DNA of 64,000 bases from Halomonas ramblicola (GCF_030409215.1 NZ_JAUFPL010000028.1:498519-562518), one strand, 5' to 3'. Positions 34,842 to 44,217 are shown, numbered from the stretch's first letter. The notes: generated by a model not told the origin, from the letters alone. A program made the numbers and translations.

Positions 34842-35944
34842 CAGGCGTCTCCTCGGATGGCGCGGCCCTCGACGAAGACCGCTTGGAGTTGGAGTCGGGG
34901 GTCGAGCACCACCAGGTCGGCGGGGGCACCCACGGCCAGGCGCCCCAGCCCGGTGAGGCCGAGGAAGTCGGCCGGGTAGCGGGAGAGGCGGTCGGAGGCC
35001 TCGGCCAGGGAGAGGCCCAGCGCCACCAGGTTGCGCAGCGCCTGATCCATGGTCAGGGTGCTGCCGGCCAGGGTGCCGTCGGCCAGACGCACGCCGCCCA
35101 GGCACTTGGTCACGGTCTGCTCGCCGAGACGGTAGTCGCCGTCGGGCATGCCGGCGGCGGCGGTGGAGTCGGTCACCGCGTAGAGGTGGGGGATGCAGCG
35201 CAGGGCGGCGCGGATGGCGCCGGGATGGACGTGCAGCAGGTCGGGAATCAGCTCGGCGTAGTCGGCATGGGCCAGGGCCGCCCCCACCATGCCCGGCTTG
35301 CGGTGATGCAGGCCGGTCATGGCGTTGAACAGGTGGGTGAAGCCGCAGGCCCCGTGCTCGAGGGCCTCGACCCCCTCCTCGTAGCTGCCCAGGGTATGGC
35401 CCAGCTGTACCCGGATGCCGCGCTCGCCGAGGTGGCGGATCAGCGTCCGGTGGCCGGTCAGTTCCGGGGCCAGGGTCACCAGGCGAATCGGTGCCAGCGC
35501 ACAGAGCGCATCCAGTTCCTCGAGCCGGCCCGGACGGGCATGGGAGGGCTGGGCGCCGAGCTTGCCGGGATTGATCCAGGGCCCCTCCAGGTGCACGCCC
35601 AGCACCCCGGCGGCACGGGGATCGGGGTCGGCCATATAGGCGTCGATCTCGCCGAGCACCCGGCGGACGTCGGCGTCCGGGGCGGTCATGGTGGTGGCCA
35701 GCAGCCGGGTGGTGCCGAAGCGGGCATGGGTACGGGCCAGGGTGGCCAGCGCCTCGCGCCCCTCCATGACGTCGGCGCCGCCGCCGCCATGCACATGCAG
35801 GTCGATAAAGCCAGGCAGGATGCGCGGCAGGTCGTTTTCCTCGGGGTCCACCGGCTCGCCGCCGATGCGGCTGATGCGCCCCTCGGCCCAGTGGACCTCC
35901 CCCAGTCGCCAGCCGTCGGGGGTCAGGATATTGCCGTACAGCAT
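34841..35944 (-). CDS. nagA: N-acetylglucosamine-6-phosphate deacetylase NagA
   Basis: A 367-residue amidohydrolase that removes the acetyl group from GlcNAc-6-phosphate. Metal and catalytic residues are in place: His50-x-His52 (DLHVHGGG), Glu120 (GVHLEGPW), His183 (LGHT), His204 (THLFNAM) and catalytic Asp259 (TDSTAAAG). The start follows GAGACTCC within the 14-bp gap after the GntR gene. It is translationally coupled to nagB-II. Confidence 0.95.
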   Translation of the reverse strand: MLYGNILTPDGWRLGEVHWAEGRISRIGGEPVDPEENDLPRILPGFIDLHVHGGGGADVMEGREALATLARTHARFGTTRLLATTMTAPDADVRRVLGEIDAYMADPDPRAAGVLGVHLEGPWINPGKLGAQPSHARPGRLEELDALCALAPIRLVTLAPELTGHRTLIRHLGERGIRVQLGHTLGSYEEGVEALEHGACGFTHLFNAMTGLHHRKPGMVGAALAHADYAELIPDLLHVHPGAIRAALRCIPHLYAVTDSTAAAGMPDGDYRLGEQTVTKCLGGVRLADGTLAGSTLTMDQALRNLVALGLSLAEASDRLSRYPADFLGLTGLGRLAVGAPADLVVLDPRLQLQAVFVEGRAIRGDA

Positions 35945-35958
35945 GGAGTCTCCTCGGC

Positions 35959-36693
35959 TCAGCGGGTGAGCTCGACCATGAAGTCGTAGTAGTCGGTGCG
36001 GCAGTAGGTGACGGTGAGCTCCGCCGGGGTGCCGTCGGCCAGGTAGCCCAGGCGGGTCACCTTGAGCAGCGCCTGGCCCTCGGGCACCTCGGCCAGGACG
36101 GCGAGCTCGCCGCTGGCATTGATCGCGGTGACATGCTGCAGGGCCCGGGCCACCGGCTTGCCGGCGGCCTCCAGCACCGCATAGAGGGAGGCCTCCACCG
36201 CCCGGGGGTCGGGCAGCACCGAGGCCGGCAGGCAGCTCTCCTCCACCGCCATCACCACCTCGTCGGCCAGGCGCAGGCGGCGCAGCCGCGCCACCCGGGC
36301 GTCGGCCCCCAACCCCAGGCGCATGCCCTCCTCCACCCCGGGGGTGGCCAGGCGCCGCTCGAGCCAGTGGGAGCGGGGCGTGAAGCCGCGCTGGGTGAGC
36401 ATCTCGGTGAAGCTCACCAGCCGCGTCAGCGACTGGTTGAGGCGCGGGGCGATGAAGGTGCCCGAACCGCGATTGCGCCGGATCAGCCCCAGCTCGGCCA
36501 GGCGGTCCAGCGCCTTGCGGGCGGTGATCCGCGACACCGCCAGGGCCTCGGCGAGGTTGCGCTCCGAGGGCAGCGCCTCGCCGGCCTGCCAGGCGCCGTC
36601 CTCGATGGCCTGCTCCAGTTGGCGGGCCAGCTGTTGATAGAGGGGGGTCGCCCCCTGGGGGTCCAGTCGCAACTGGGCGAAGCGCTCGTCCAT
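35959..36693 (-). CDS. nagR: GntR/HutC-family regulator of the nag operon
   Basis: A 244-residue regulator: GntR winged helix (about 12-80, with SERNLAEALAVSRITARKALDRL split across the recognition helix) and a UTRA effector domain (about 92-240). It heads the nag operon, so it probably represses it and is released by a GlcNAc- or GlcN-phosphate. GGGAGAG lies five bases before the ATG. The five-fold 11-bp array at 36724-36778, overlapping the likely promoter, is the obvious binding region. The name is by context. Confidence 0.88.
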   Translation of the reverse strand: MDERFAQLRLDPQGATPLYQQLARQLEQAIEDGAWQAGEALPSERNLAEALAVSRITARKALDRLAELGLIRRNRGSGTFIAPRLNQSLTRLVSFTEMLTQRGFTPRSHWLERRLATPGVEEGMRLGLGADARVARLRRLRLADEVVMAVEESCLPASVLPDPRAVEASLYAVLEAAGKPVARALQHVTAINASGELAVLAEVPEGQALLKVTRLGYLADGTPAELTVTYCRTDYYDFMVELTR

Positions 36694-36723
36694 GGGTCTC
36701 TCCCGCAGCATCGGTAGCCGTTG

Positions 36724-36778
36724 TTGATACCACTATAGAACCACATTGATACCAGTTGAATACCAATTGAATGCCACC
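36724..36778 (-). promoter_or_regulatory. Operator array: five 11-bp repeats over the nag promoter
   Basis: Five consecutive 11-mers read TTGATACCACT, ATAGAACCACA, TTGATACCAGT, TGAATACCAAT and TGAATGCCACC (plus strand). The ACC (GCC in the last) recurs exactly every 11 bp at 36729, 36740, 36751, 36762 and 36773. On the minus strand TATAGT (36733-36738) could be the -10 of the nag operon, placing the array over the promoter. One helical turn per unit puts all sites on one face of the DNA. Confidence 0.7.
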
Positions 36779-36924
36779 TTGGTCGAATACCGGACGCCGT
36801 GCCGCCGGCAAGGCCCGCAGGCCCTTGAGTCGCCAGCAATAAAGAAAACTTCGGATCGTGTGTGATTGGCGCCGGCCACGGGAATCCGTATAGTGGCCCC
36901 CTTACCCCGCCACCATTCGTGACC

Positions 36925-38865
36925 ATGCTGCAGAACAACGCCCTGCTTGCTCAGCTCAAGCAACAGATCCGTTCCAACACGCCCCGTGTCGAGGGCGTGA
37001 TCAAGGCCACCGACAAGGGCTTCGGCTTCCTGGAGACCGACGAGGGCGAGTCCTACTTCGTGCCGCCCCCCGCCATGAAGCAGGTGCTGCATGGCGACCG
37101 GGTGGCGGCGGTCCTCCACGAGGAGGGCGACAAGAAGAGCGTCGAGCCGGACACCCTGATCGAGCAGGGACTGGACCGCTTCATCGCCCGGGTGCAGAAG
37201 CGCGAGGGACGCCTGGCGGTGGTGCCCGACCACCCCTCGATCAAGAATTCCCTCAAGGCGCGCCTCAAGCGCAGCCTCGACGAGGCGAGCATCGATGACG
37301 CCGACTGGGTGGTGGCCCGCCTGGTGCGCCACCCGCTCAAGGCCGACGACCGCGGCTTCTTCACCCAGATCGACGAGCTGGTGGCCAAGGCCGACGACCC
37401 GGCGGTGCCGTGGCGGGTGACCCTGGCCCGCCACGCCCTGGAGCAGGCGTGCCCCGATGCCGGTGACGACTGGCCGCTGCGCGACGAGGGCCTCGCCCGC
37501 GAGGACCTCACCGCCGAGCCCTTCTTCACCATCGACAGCGAGAAGACCCGCGACATGGACGATGCCCTGCGCATCGTGCCGCGTACGGAGGGCGGCTGGG
37601 ACCTCACGGTGGCCATCGCCGACCCCACCGCCTATGTCGAGGAGGGCCACGCGGCGGACCTCGAGGCGCGCACCCGCGCCTTCACCGTCTACCTGCCCGG
37701 CCAGAACGTCACCATGCTGCCCGAGCAGCTGGCCGACGACCTCTGCTCGCTGTGGGAGGGCCGGGACCGCCCGGTGCTGGCCTGTACCCTGACGGTGAAC
37801 GCCGACGGCAGCCTGGGCGACTACCGCTTCTTCGCCGCCACCGCCCGGTCCCACGCCAAGCTGGCCTACGAGCGCATCTCCGACTGGCTGGAGGGCCAGG
37901 GCGACTGGGCCCCGGACGAGGCCATCGGCGAGCAGCTCCAGGCCCTGCGCGACCTGACCCAGGCGCGCAGCGCCTGGCGCGCCGAGCATGCCCTGGTGTT
38001 CAAGGACCGCCCCGACTATGTCTTCGACCTGGACGAGGCCGGCAACGTCCTGGACATCCGCACCGAGGAGCGGCGCATCGCCAATCGCATGATCGAGGAG
38101 GCGATGATCGCCGCCAATGCCTGCTGCGCCGACCTGCTGGCCGAGCACGTGGGTCATGGCATCTTCAACGTCCACCGCGCCTTCGAGAGCGACAAGGCGG
38201 AGGCCGCCCGCGACTTCCTGGCCAGCCAGGAGATCGAGGTGGCGCTGGAGGCGCTCACCGAGCTGCCCCGCTACAAGGAGCTCAAGCGCGAGCTGGAGGG
38301 CCGTGACGACGCCTGGCTGGACCACCGCCTGCGCCGCTTCCAGGGCTTCACCAGCATGTCGGCCAAACCCGGCCCGCACTTCGGCCTGGGCCTGCCCGCC
38401 TACGCCACCTGGACCTCGCCGATCCGCAAGTACGGCGACATGGTCAACCACCGCCTGATCAAGCGGGTGCTCAAGGGCGAGCAGGCGCCGGCCGAGGCCA
38501 GCCTCGCGCTCACCGAGCAGCTCACCGAGCGTCGCCGCCTCAACCGCATGGCCGAGCGCGACGTCAAGGACTGGCTCTACGTGCGCTACCTGACTCCCGC
38601 CGCCGAGGCCCAGCAGACCTTCGACGCCGAGGTCATCCAGGTCAACCGCGGCGGCATGCGCGTGCGCCTCACCGCCAACGGCGCCACCGCCTTCGTGCCG
38701 GCCCCCACCCTGCACAGCGATCGCGACAAGGTGGCCATCGACGATAAGGAGGGGCGCATCCAGGTGGAGAACGAGGAGCGCTTCAAGCTCGGCGACCATA
38801 TCCGCGTGGTGCTCGTCGAGGCCCGCGAGGCGACCCGCTCGCTGGTGGCCCGTCCGGCGGACTGA
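36925..38865 (+). CDS. rnb: Exoribonuclease II (RNase II)
   Basis: A 646-residue 3'-to-5' processive exoribonuclease (E. coli RNase II 644). N-terminal cold-shock domains open with TPRVEGVIKATDKGFGFLE; the RNB domain has metal-binding Asp204, Asp210, Asp212 and Asp213 (TIDSEKTRDMDDAL), offset by three from E. coli 201/207/209/210; a C-terminal S1 domain follows MAERDVKDWLY. Length and the NPLLAQLKQQ-like N-terminus separate it from the longer RNase R. ATG at 36925 is chosen by homology. It is divergent from the nag operon. Confidence 0.96.
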   Translation: MLQNNALLAQLKQQIRSNTPRVEGVIKATDKGFGFLETDEGESYFVPPPAMKQVLHGDRVAAVLHEEGDKKSVEPDTLIEQGLDRFIARVQKREGRLAVVPDHPSIKNSLKARLKRSLDEASIDDADWVVARLVRHPLKADDRGFFTQIDELVAKADDPAVPWRVTLARHALEQACPDAGDDWPLRDEGLAREDLTAEPFFTIDSEKTRDMDDALRIVPRTEGGWDLTVAIADPTAYVEEGHAADLEARTRAFTVYLPGQNVTMLPEQLADDLCSLWEGRDRPVLACTLTVNADGSLGDYRFFAATARSHAKLAYERISDWLEGQGDWAPDEAIGEQLQALRDLTQARSAWRAEHALVFKDRPDYVFDLDEAGNVLDIRTEERRIANRMIEEAMIAANACCADLLAEHVGHGIFNVHRAFESDKAEAARDFLASQEIEVALEALTELPRYKELKRELEGRDDAWLDHRLRRFQGFTSMSAKPGPHFGLGLPAYATWTSPIRKYGDMVNHRLIKRVLKGEQAPAEASLALTEQLTERRRLNRMAERDVKDWLYVRYLTPAAEAQQTFDAEVIQVNRGGMRVRLTANGATAFVPAPTLHSDRDKVAIDDKEGRIQVENEERFKLGDHIRVVLVEAREATRSLVARPAD

Positions 38866-38884
38866 GCCCTCCCCCGCCCCCTGC

Positions 38885-38914
38885 ACGAACGGCGACCCTC
38901 GGGTCGCCGTTCGT
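38885..38914. terminator. Hairpin between convergent rnb and M48 peptidase genes
   Basis: ACGAACGGCGACCC and GGGTCGCCGTTCGT form a perfect stem of at least 13 bp around a CTCG loop, 20 bp after rnb. There is no T-tract. It could serve both strands. Confidence 0.6.
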
Positions 38915-38923
38915 CGTCCGATG

Positions 38924-39712
38924 CTAACAGCCTGCCGGTGTGGCGGCCCGGAACTTCTCGAGCGCCGTGTCCATGTGGGCCTGCAAGGCCTCGATGCGCG
39001 ACGCATGGGCCGGGTGGGTGGAAAGGAACTCGGGGGGCTGACCGCCGCCGGCGGCCGCCATGTTGCGCCACAGGACGAGGCTCTCGCGGGGATCGAAGCC
39101 GGCTCGGGCCATGATCGTCAGTCCCATGATATCGGCCTCCTCCTCGTGGGTACGACTGAACGGCAGGGCGATGCCGAGGTGCGCGCCGAGCCCCAGGGCC
39201 CGCATCAGCGTCTCACCGGCCAGTTCTCCCTCGCTGAACAGCCCCACCACCAGCAGGACGGCCTTGATGCCGAGCTGCTGTGTCAGCCGCTCGTTGCCAT
39301 GATCGGCCAGCACATGACCCACCTCGTGGCCGATCACCGCGGCCAGTTGCGCCGGTGTCCCGGCCACCGCCAGCAGCCCCTGGTGTACCCCGATCCGCCC
39401 ACCCGGCACGGCGAAGGCATTGGGTGAGGCGTCCTCGAACACCACCACCTCCCACTCCGCGGGCATCTCGACATCCGGATAGGCCTCCCGAGCCGCCCCC
39501 ACCACCGCTCGCGCCACGCACTGCACCAGGCGATTGGTCGCCGAGTCGTTGGACACGGGGCGCTGGCGGCGCATCTCCACGAAGGTCTGCTCGCCCAGGT
39601 CGCGCATCAGCATGTCGGGTACCAGCGCCAGCCGCGAGCGCCCGGTGGGGGTCTCCTCGCAGCCCGCGAGCAGTGCCGCGAGCAGCAGCGGCACGAGAAG
39701 GCGTCTCGCCAT
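38924..39712 (-). CDS. M48-family zinc metallopeptidase lipoprotein
   Basis: A 262-residue lipoprotein: signal peptide with lipobox LLAGC and Cys18. The peptidase domain has the zinc site HEVGH (129-133) and a third ligand, probably Glu190 in SRTHEEEAD. It resembles E. coli LoiP/YcaL, envelope proteases that remove misassembled outer-membrane proteins. No BepA-type TPR tail is present. It ends 10 bp from a hairpin shared with rnb; ybjQ lies 32 bp upstream on the same strand. Confidence 0.9.
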   Translation of the reverse strand: MARRLLVPLLLAALLAGCEETPTGRSRLALVPDMLMRDLGEQTFVEMRRQRPVSNDSATNRLVQCVARAVVGAAREAYPDVEMPAEWEVVVFEDASPNAFAVPGGRIGVHQGLLAVAGTPAQLAAVIGHEVGHVLADHGNERLTQQLGIKAVLLVVGLFSEGELAGETLMRALGLGAHLGIALPFSRTHEEEADIMGLTIMARAGFDPRESLVLWRNMAAAGGGQPPEFLSTHPAHASRIEALQAHMDTALEKFRAATPAGC

Positions 39713-39744
39713 CCGAGGGGCCCTCCTGGTCGGCTCCGGGCCCT

Positions 39745-40086
39745 TCAGGCCCGGGCCACCTTAACGGCGGTCCCCGTGGCCACCAGGAACAGCATCGACT
39801 TGCCGCCACCGGAGATCTCGCTGTAGTCGAGGTCCACGCCGATCACCGCGTTGGCACCGAGCTCGCCTGCCTCGCGGCGCAGCTCGTCGAGGCAGGCGAT
39901 GCGCGCCTCGCGCAGGGCCTTCTGGGAGGACTTGTTGCGACCACCGAAGAAGTCTCGCAGGCCGGCAAACAGGTCCTTGAAGACGTTCATCCCGAAGACG
40001 CACTCGGCGGAAACGACGTCGAGATGCTCGGTGACCCGGTAGCCCTCGAGGTGCGAGGACGTGGTGATGATCACGCGGTCGGACAT
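39745..40086 (-). CDS. YbjQ/UPF0145 family protein
   Basis: A 113-residue soluble protein with the family hallmarks [20 protein letters not shown] and [17 protein letters not shown]0145 (YbjQ) proteins form pentamers described as heavy-metal-binding-like; the role is unknown. The ATG at 40086 follows GGAGGAG. It is upstream of and co-directional with the M48 gene, and divergent from siaA. Confidence 0.88.
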   Translation of the reverse strand: MSDRVIITTSSHLEGYRVTEHLDVVSAECVFGMNVFKDLFAGLRDFFGGRNKSSQKALREARIACLDELRREAGELGANAVIGVDLDYSEISGGGKSMLFLVATGTAVKVARA

Positions 40087-40338
40087 GGGAATCTCCTCCT
40101 CTGGTTGTCTCCCTGAGCCACCCTGGGGGTGGCGACCGTCACCCATTATCCACCCTCTCGCCGGAACGGGAAGACGGCAGGGTGGCCGAAGCGACCAGGG
40201 CATCTCCCGCCGTAGGCGATCTCCTACATGCCCCGAGGCGAATGCAGACAATCGGCCGCTGCGTTTATCCTCGCACGGGCACCGGCGGCACGATTCAGAT
40301 ACCTTAGGGGCATTGGATGCCACTCAGGGAAGCGAGAC

Positions 40339-42339
40339 ATGGCGACTCTCTTCGGCCTGCGCGGCAAGTCCGTCGCGGGCCTACTGCTGGCCTGCCTGCT
40401 GGCGCTGATCCCCGCCGCGCTGATCGGCTGGAAGGCCGTCGAGGAGGTGCGACGCCACTTCGCCGGGGCCTATGCCGAGCAGTACACCCTGCTGCAGATG
40501 CAGCGGATCATGGCCCCCGTCTCCCGGGAGCTCGCCCTGGTGCGACGCTTCGCCGGTTCGGTGGTGACGAGGGAGTGGCTCGCCGATCCCGACGATCCGG
40601 CGGCGCGCCGCCGCTTCCAGGCCGAGGCGGAGGGCTTCCGTCAGCAGTTCACCGGACGCAACCACTTCATCGTCCGGCATGCCAGCGGCGACTACCACTT
40701 CCGGGACGGCGCCGCACCGGCGGCACGCCAGCGCCTTTCCCGCGATGAGCCCGATGCCGCCTGGTACTTCGACACCATGGCCAGGACCTCGACCTACGAT
40801 CTCAGGATCGACCGGGCCTTCGAGCGCCCCCGGGTATGGATCAACGTCAAGGTCCGCGAGGATGGCGAGCCGCTGGGCCTGGCCGGCACCGCTCTCGACC
40901 TCCAGGGCTTCCTCGACCGCTTCATCCGCGCCAGCGCCCCCGGCATGACGGCGATGATCGTCGACCCCCGCGGCATCATCCAGGTCCATCCCGACACCGA
41001 GCGCATCGCCTTCGGTACGGACCGGCCGCCCTTCGCGATCGACACGGGGCACCGCCTCCCGCCGCTGCTCGCCTCGGACGCCGAACGCGACGCCCTGCGC
41101 CAGGCGATGCACGACGCCCGGCGACGTCCCGGCGAGCTCCATGCCCTGCAGGCGCACCTGGAGGGGGAGCCACGATTGCTTTCGGTGGGCTATATCCCCG
41201 AGCTCCAGTGGCTGCTGGTCACCGCCCTGGACCTCCAGGCCGCCCCGCTGCTCGACAGGCGCTGGTTCTGGCCCATGGTCATCGCCCTGGTGCTGATCCT
41301 GGCCATCATGGTGGCGGCCTTCGCCTACACCACCCACCGCCTGGTCCTCGCGCCCCTGCATCGCCTGAAGCTCTCCGCCCAGGCCATCGCCGGTGGCCAC
41401 TACCAGTCGCGGCTGCCCACCGGGCGCCAGGACGAGATCGGCGAGCTGTCGCGGGCCTTCTCGCACATGGCCCGCCAGGTGGAGCGCTACACCCGCGACC
41501 TGGAGGGACAGGTCAGGGAGCGCACCCAGGCGCTGGAAACGACGCATGCGAACCTGGTCGCCGTCCACCGCAAGCTGGAGGCCTCCATCCAGTATGCCAG
41601 CATCATCCAGCGCGCCATTCTCCCCGACGGCCAGCTGGCGCGTCATCTGTCCCACCGCTACGGGGTGCTGTGGAAACCCCGCGACGTGGTGGGCGGCGAC
41701 TTCTACGTGTTCCGGGCCACCCAGCGCGGCTACCTGCTCGGGGTGGTGGACTGCGCCGGCCACGGCGTGCCCGGGGCGCTGATGACCATGCTGGCCCGGG
41801 CCATCATCGACCACGCCATCGCCCAGGAAGGCGCCGACGATCCGGCCGCCCTGCTCAACGAGATCGACCGCCAGGGCCGCGAGCTGCTGCCCGCCGATCG
41901 CCTGCCCTCCTCCATCGCCACCACCATGGACATCGGCCTGGTGTGGGTGGACCCCGCTGCCGGCACGCTGACCCATGCCGGGGCCAAGATCGACCTCTAT
42001 GCCAGCGACGGCACGACCCTCGAGCGCCTCGAGGGGCATCGGCGGGCCCTGGGCCATCGCCGCCCGGTCCGTTACGAGAACCGGCGCGCCCCCTTGCGGC
42101 CCGGCTGGAGCCATGTCCTGTGCAGCGACGGTTTCCTGGACCAGGCGGGCGGCGACGAGGGCTTCGGCTTCGGCAACCGGCGCTTCGAGGCCCTGGTGCG
42201 GTCCCAGGCCGCCCGCCCGCTGGAGGCGCAACTGCAGGCCTACGAGGCAGCCCTGCGCGGGTATCAGGGCGCGCTGCCCCAGCGCGACGACATCACCCTG
42301 CTGGTCTTTCGCATCGAACCGCAGGAGGATGATGCCTGA
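40339..42339 (+). CDS. siaA: SiaA: membrane PP2C phosphatase of the SiaABCD system
   Basis: A 666-residue sensor phosphatase: spans at about 12-31 and 309-331 flank a periplasmic sensing domain, followed by HAMP (about 334-388), a helical linker and a SpoIIE/PP2C domain. Metal-binding Asp residues are Asp454 (GGDFY), Asp471 (DCAGHG), Asp597 (SDGF) and Asp650-651 (RDDIT). In Pseudomonas SiaA dephosphorylates SiaC, letting SiaC activate the cyclase SiaD in response to surfactant or related signals. It heads the four-gene operon. Confidence 0.93.
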   Translation: MATLFGLRGKSVAGLLLACLLALIPAALIGWKAVEEVRRHFAGAYAEQYTLLQMQRIMAPVSRELALVRRFAGSVVTREWLADPDDPAARRRFQAEAEGFRQQFTGRNHFIVRHASGDYHFRDGAAPAARQRLSRDEPDAAWYFDTMARTSTYDLRIDRAFERPRVWINVKVREDGEPLGLAGTALDLQGFLDRFIRASAPGMTAMIVDPRGIIQVHPDTERIAFGTDRPPFAIDTGHRLPPLLASDAERDALRQAMHDARRRPGELHALQAHLEGEPRLLSVGYIPELQWLLVTALDLQAAPLLDRRWFWPMVIALVLILAIMVAAFAYTTHRLVLAPLHRLKLSAQAIAGGHYQSRLPTGRQDEIGELSRAFSHMARQVERYTRDLEGQVRERTQALETTHANLVAVHRKLEASIQYASIIQRAILPDGQLARHLSHRYGVLWKPRDVVGGDFYVFRATQRGYLLGVVDCAGHGVPGALMTMLARAIIDHAIAQEGADDPAALLNEIDRQGRELLPADRLPSSIATTMDIGLVWVDPAAGTLTHAGAKIDLYASDGTTLERLEGHRRALGHRRPVRYENRRAPLRPGWSHVLCSDGFLDQAGGDEGFGFGNRRFEALVRSQAARPLEAQLQAYEAALRGYQGALPQRDDITLLVFRIEPQEDDA

Positions 42340-42385
42340 CCATCAGACGACGCCGCCCCGCCGCGGGCGCCAACGAGGAGCGACC

Positions 42386-42919
42386 ATGGACTTGCTGAGC
42401 ATGCGGGAGAGCTACGAGCGCGATCGCATCATGCTGTGTTTCAACGGCCCCATCTCGCGCAGCCTGATCGAGGAGATCGGCAAGGCGCTGCGCAACTACC
42501 TGGACACCCAGCAGGCCACGCCCTCGTCGGCCATGGATGTCTTCGCCGTCTACATCGAGATGACCCAGAACATCCGCCACTACGCCCGTCGCCAGGGCTA
42601 CGACGACCGGCAGGCCTCGGCCACGGTGGCGGTGGCCCAGGACGCCGAGGGGCACTACCTGGTCTCGGCCGGCAACCTGGTCGAGGAGGCCGACGGCGAG
42701 CGCCTGGTCCGCACCATCGAGTCCCTGGCCGCGCTGGACAGGGCCGAGCTCAAGGCCGCCTACAAGCGCCAGTTACGCCGTCCGCGCGACGCCGAGGGCG
42801 ACGCCGGCGCCGGGCTGGGGCTGCTCGACATGGCGCGCAAGTCCTCGCACCCGCTCGAGGCCTCCCTGCAGCCGTTGCCCAGCCGGCAAAGTTTCTTTAG
42901 CCTGACAGCCACGATCTGA
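42386..42919 (+). CDS. siaB: SiaB: kinase of SiaC
   Basis: A 177-residue protein with a GHKL-like kinase layout: an N-box in YIEMTQNIRHYA (Glu58, Asn62) and a glycine box GAGLGL (141-146). Pseudomonas SiaB phosphorylates a threonine of SiaC and so opposes SiaA. GAGGAG lies five bases before the ATG. The stop overlaps the siaC start as TGATG. Confidence 0.92.
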   Translation: MDLLSMRESYERDRIMLCFNGPISRSLIEEIGKALRNYLDTQQATPSSAMDVFAVYIEMTQNIRHYARRQGYDDRQASATVAVAQDAEGHYLVSAGNLVEEADGERLVRTIESLAALDRAELKAAYKRQLRRPRDAEGDAGAGLGLLDMARKSSHPLEASLQPLPSRQSFFSLTATI

Positions 42920-43326
42920 TGCTTGCCATGACTACCATGACTCCCGACCTCGACATCCCCGGCAGCCAGTCCACGCCGGCCATCCAGAGCCACTGGCAGG
43001 CCGGCCGCCTGGCCATGCAGGGCGACTCCTACCCGGAGAACTCCTACGAGCTCTTCGATCAGGTCATCGCCTGGGTACGCCGCTTCCTGGAGACCGAACG
43101 GCGCCCGCTGCGCCTGGAACTGGCCCTGGTCTACCTCAACACCAGTTCGGTCAAGGCGATGATGGACATCTTCGACCTCCTGGAGGACGCCCACGAGAAG
43201 GGGCGAGCGGTTTCCGTGGAATGGCGCTACGACCCGCGCAACGAGCGCATCGCCGAGCTCGCCGACGAGTTCCGCGAGGACTGCAGCTATCCCTTCGCCA
43301 TCGTCCCGGCGGCGGCACCGGCATGA
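42919..43326 (+). CDS. siaC: SiaC: phospho-switch activator of SiaD (DUF1987)
   Basis: A 135-residue DUF1987 protein, like SpoIIAA-type antagonists in role. The phospho-acceptor threonine of Pseudomonas SiaC (Thr68) corresponds to Thr75 in YLNTSSVKAMMD. Unphosphorylated SiaC binds and activates SiaD. The TGATG overlap with siaB supports the start at 42919, but ATGs at 42928 or 42937 would give the more usual 127-132 residues. The stop overlaps siaD as ATGA. Confidence 0.93.
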   Translation: MLAMTTMTPDLDIPGSQSTPAIQSHWQAGRLAMQGDSYPENSYELFDQVIAWVRRFLETERRPLRLELALVYLNTSSVKAMMDIFDLLEDAHEKGRAVSVEWRYDPRNERIAELADEFREDCSYPFAIVPAAAPA

Positions 43327-44111
43327 ACAAGCGCGACGAGGAGGCCCTGCTGGAGCGGGTCGCGATGCTCCTCGAGGACCCCAGCCATGCGGGGCATCCC
43401 CTGCAGGACGCCCTGCAGGCGCTCTACCGGCAGTATCGTGCCCAGCAGGAACAGCTGGAGCGGTTGATCAGTATCTCCGACCGCTACCAGCAGCTGGCAC
43501 TGGAGGCGCGCCAGGTGACCCAGAAGCGCTATGAACGCGTCCTGCGCCGCCAGCAGAAGCTGTCGCGCATCTCCGACGGTTACCAGGCCATGATGCGCGA
43601 GCGCAACCAGGCATTGCGCCAGGCTTCCACTCACGACCCGCTCACCCAGCTGGCCAATCGGCGCCTGATCGACGAGCGGCTGCGCGAGCACGACGCGACG
43701 CGACGCGGCTACACCCTGGTGCTGCTGGACATCGATCACTTCAAGACCATCAACGACCGCCATGGGCATGACGTCGGCGACCGGTTGCTGGTCGCCATCG
43801 CCGCGACCATGCGCGAGGAGCTGCGCGACTACGACCTATGCGGTCGCTGGGGGGGCGAGGAGTTCGTCCTGCTGCTCGCCGACACCGCGGTGAGCGAGGC
43901 CTGGGAGATCGTGGAACGGCTGCGTCGGCGGGTCGCCGCGGTGTGCATCGCTGCCGGCCGGCGGCGTCTCTCGGTCACCCTCAGCGCTGGCCTGAGCGAG
44001 CACTTCGCCGGCGAGGCCCCCGACGAGACCCTGCAACGCGCCGACCAGGCTCTCCTGCAAGCCAAGCGCGACGGCCGGAATCGCAGCCTGACGGCCCCAC
44101 CGCCCAGCTAA
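43323..44111 (+). CDS. siaD: SiaD: diguanylate cyclase
   Basis: A 262-residue cytosolic cyclase that makes c-di-GMP from two GTP. A helical, coiled-coil N-terminus (about 30-100) mediates SiaC binding and dimerisation in the family. The GGDEF domain has active site GGEEF at 177-181 and an inhibitory-site RxxD (Arg168-Asp171) at the canonical five-residue distance, so product inhibition is expected. It is last in the siaABCD operon, with all junctions from siaB on overlapping. Confidence 0.93.
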   Translation: MNKRDEEALLERVAMLLEDPSHAGHPLQDALQALYRQYRAQQEQLERLISISDRYQQLALEARQVTQKRYERVLRRQQKLSRISDGYQAMMRERNQALRQASTHDPLTQLANRRLIDERLREHDATRRGYTLVLLDIDHFKTINDRHGHDVGDRLLVAIAATMREELRDYDLCGRWGGEEFVLLLADTAVSEAWEIVERLRRRVAAVCIAAGRRRLSVTLSAGLSEHFAGEAPDETLQRADQALLQAKRDGRNRSLTAPPPS

Positions 44112-44217
44112 CGGCGCGCCCGAGCCCCTGACGGGACGCTTGTCGTCGACCTGTCGCATGCAGGCCCTAGGCTGGCAGGACATGCTGCCGCCAGGAGGTA
44201 GCCCGCAGCCCAATATG

